From contig CABQOK010000075.1 of the NCBI GenBank assembly GCA_902465755.1, forward strand, positions 1 through 6,891: a stretch of 6,891 bases of DNA, written 5' to 3'. The notes below the pieces were generated by a model. It was not told the origin of the DNA and did not search any database. It was given only the letters and a program-made list of their open reading frames with translations. Shown in pieces: positions 6,497 to 6,891 of the stretch. Position 1 is the first letter of the stretch, and each line of letters opens with the position of its first letter. Both the position numbers and the translations under genes were made by a program. The stretch comes from an uncultured Anaerococcus sp. (GTDB lineage: Bacteria; Bacillota; Clostridia; Tissierellales; Peptoniphilaceae).

Positions 6497-6510
6497 AGTT
6501 TATGAAAACT
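6497..6510. promoter_or_regulatory. Short inverted repeat beside the symporter promoter
   Basis: AGTTT (6497-6501) and AAACT (6506-6510) are perfect arms around ATGA, ending 5 bp upstream of the -35 box. It contains TTTATGAAA, a 9-mer repeated at 6445-6453 within the distal pot promoter, so it could be a regulator site. AT-richness makes this weak. Confidence 0.25.
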
Positions 6511-6515
6511 TTTTC

Positions 6516-6544
6516 TTGACCGAAAATTTCCTATAGCTTATAAT
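6516..6544 (+). promoter_or_regulatory. Sigma-A promoter of the symporter gene
   Basis: TTGACC (6516-6521), a 17-bp spacer and a perfect TATAAT (6539-6544) form a near-consensus promoter. Transcription is predicted to start near 6551, about 26 nt before the ATG. It is divergent from the pot promoters in the same 209-bp intergenic region. Confidence 0.85.
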
Positions 6545-6576
6545 TTATTTATAAATATATTTATTAGGAGGTCTTT

Positions 6577-6891
6577 ATGTCAGACGCAAAAGTTAAAAAA
6601 TCATTTCTTAACAGCCTGCTTTTCAAGCTAATTATAGCTATTTTCCTAGGTAATATTGCAAACGAAGGGGTAATTCAGGTACTTTCTACAATCAAAAATA
6701 TTCTAAGTAACCTAATCAACTACATAGTACCGATAATAATCCTAGCCTTCATTACTCCGGCTATAGTTTCCTTAAACGAAAGTGCGGGCAAGGTTTTATC
6801 TCTCACCCTAATTATTTGCTATCTTTCATCAGTGGGAGCTGCTCTTTTCTCTTTTATTGCTGGAAAAGCTATAATCCCTCACCTACACATA
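6577..6891 (+). CDS. DAACS-family dicarboxylate/amino acid:cation symporter (partial, N-terminal part)
   Basis: ATG at 6577 follows AGGAGG (6566-6571) by 5 nt, and the frame is open for 105 codons to the window end. The translation has a first membrane helix (about 14-28, with KLIIAIFLGNIAN), a second segment with VPIIILAFITPAIVSL (52-67), then SAGK (70-73) and a third hydrophobic stretch (about 74-95). This order matches the start of DAACS symporters, which import glutamate, aspartate, C4-dicarboxylates or serine/threonine with Na+ or H+. Full-length members have about 400 residues, so roughly three quarters is missing, including the substrate-binding hairpins. Substrate cannot be assigned. 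It has its own promoter and is not part of the pot operon. Confidence 0.82.
   Translation, partial: MSDAKVKKSFLNSLLFKLIIAIFLGNIANEGVIQVLSTIKNILSNLINYIVPIIILAFITPAIVSLNESAGKVLSLTLIICYLSSVGAALFSFIAGKAIIPHLHI

Noticed and set aside
1..6891. CRISPR array, insertion sequence, tRNA or rRNA gene, or phage element.
   Set aside because: No regularly spaced repeats, transposase or integrase motifs, or RNA-gene signatures were seen; nearly all the sequence is explained by ordinary genes.

Overview
The window looks like chromosomal DNA of a low-GC Gram-positive anaerobe. The sequence is AT-rich by eye, AGA/AGG, ATA and CTA codons are frequent, Shine-Dalgarno sites are strong (AGGAGG type), promoters are sigma-A-like, and one product is a predicted lipoprotein. 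The set of a PotABCD transporter, a CapA-family lipoprotein and a DAACS symporter would fit the Peptoniphilaceae/Tissierellia (Anaerococcus or Peptoniphilus type). That placement is inference, not read from a marker gene.

Layout from low to high coordinates: (1) a fructosamine-kinase-family gene on the minus strand, cut by the window start and using a GTG start at 629; (2) a minus-strand MarR-family regulator (696-1151) with its own strong promoter, a structured leader with an operator-like inverted repeat, and a Rho-independent terminator; (3) a minus-strand operon reading potA-potB-potC-potD and then a CapA-family (PGA_cap) metallophosphatase lipoprotein (6367 down to 1329), closed by a stem-loop terminator at about 1277-1306; (4) a 209-bp divergent intergenic region holding candidate promoters for both directions; (5) the start of a plus-strand DAACS-family symporter gene (6577 to window end, truncated).

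The four pot genes form a complete polyamine importer: ATPase, two permeases and a binding protein. Each overlaps the next by 1 to 8 bp, which indicates translational coupling. The CapA-like gene begins 4 bp after the potD stop, so it is almost certainly co-expressed with polyamine uptake. No capB or capC homologue is present, so a role in poly-gamma-glutamate capsule synthesis is not supported here.

I do not see a clearly new system. The points most worth checking are the CapA-like lipoprotein tied to the polyamine operon, the altered ligand pocket and missing lipobox of PotD, the leader and operator of the MarR gene, and the loss of the usual ATP-binding lysine in the kinase-like protein. 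The whole window is accounted for. The only non-coding stretches are 630-695, 1152-1328 and 6368-6576, all under 300 bp.
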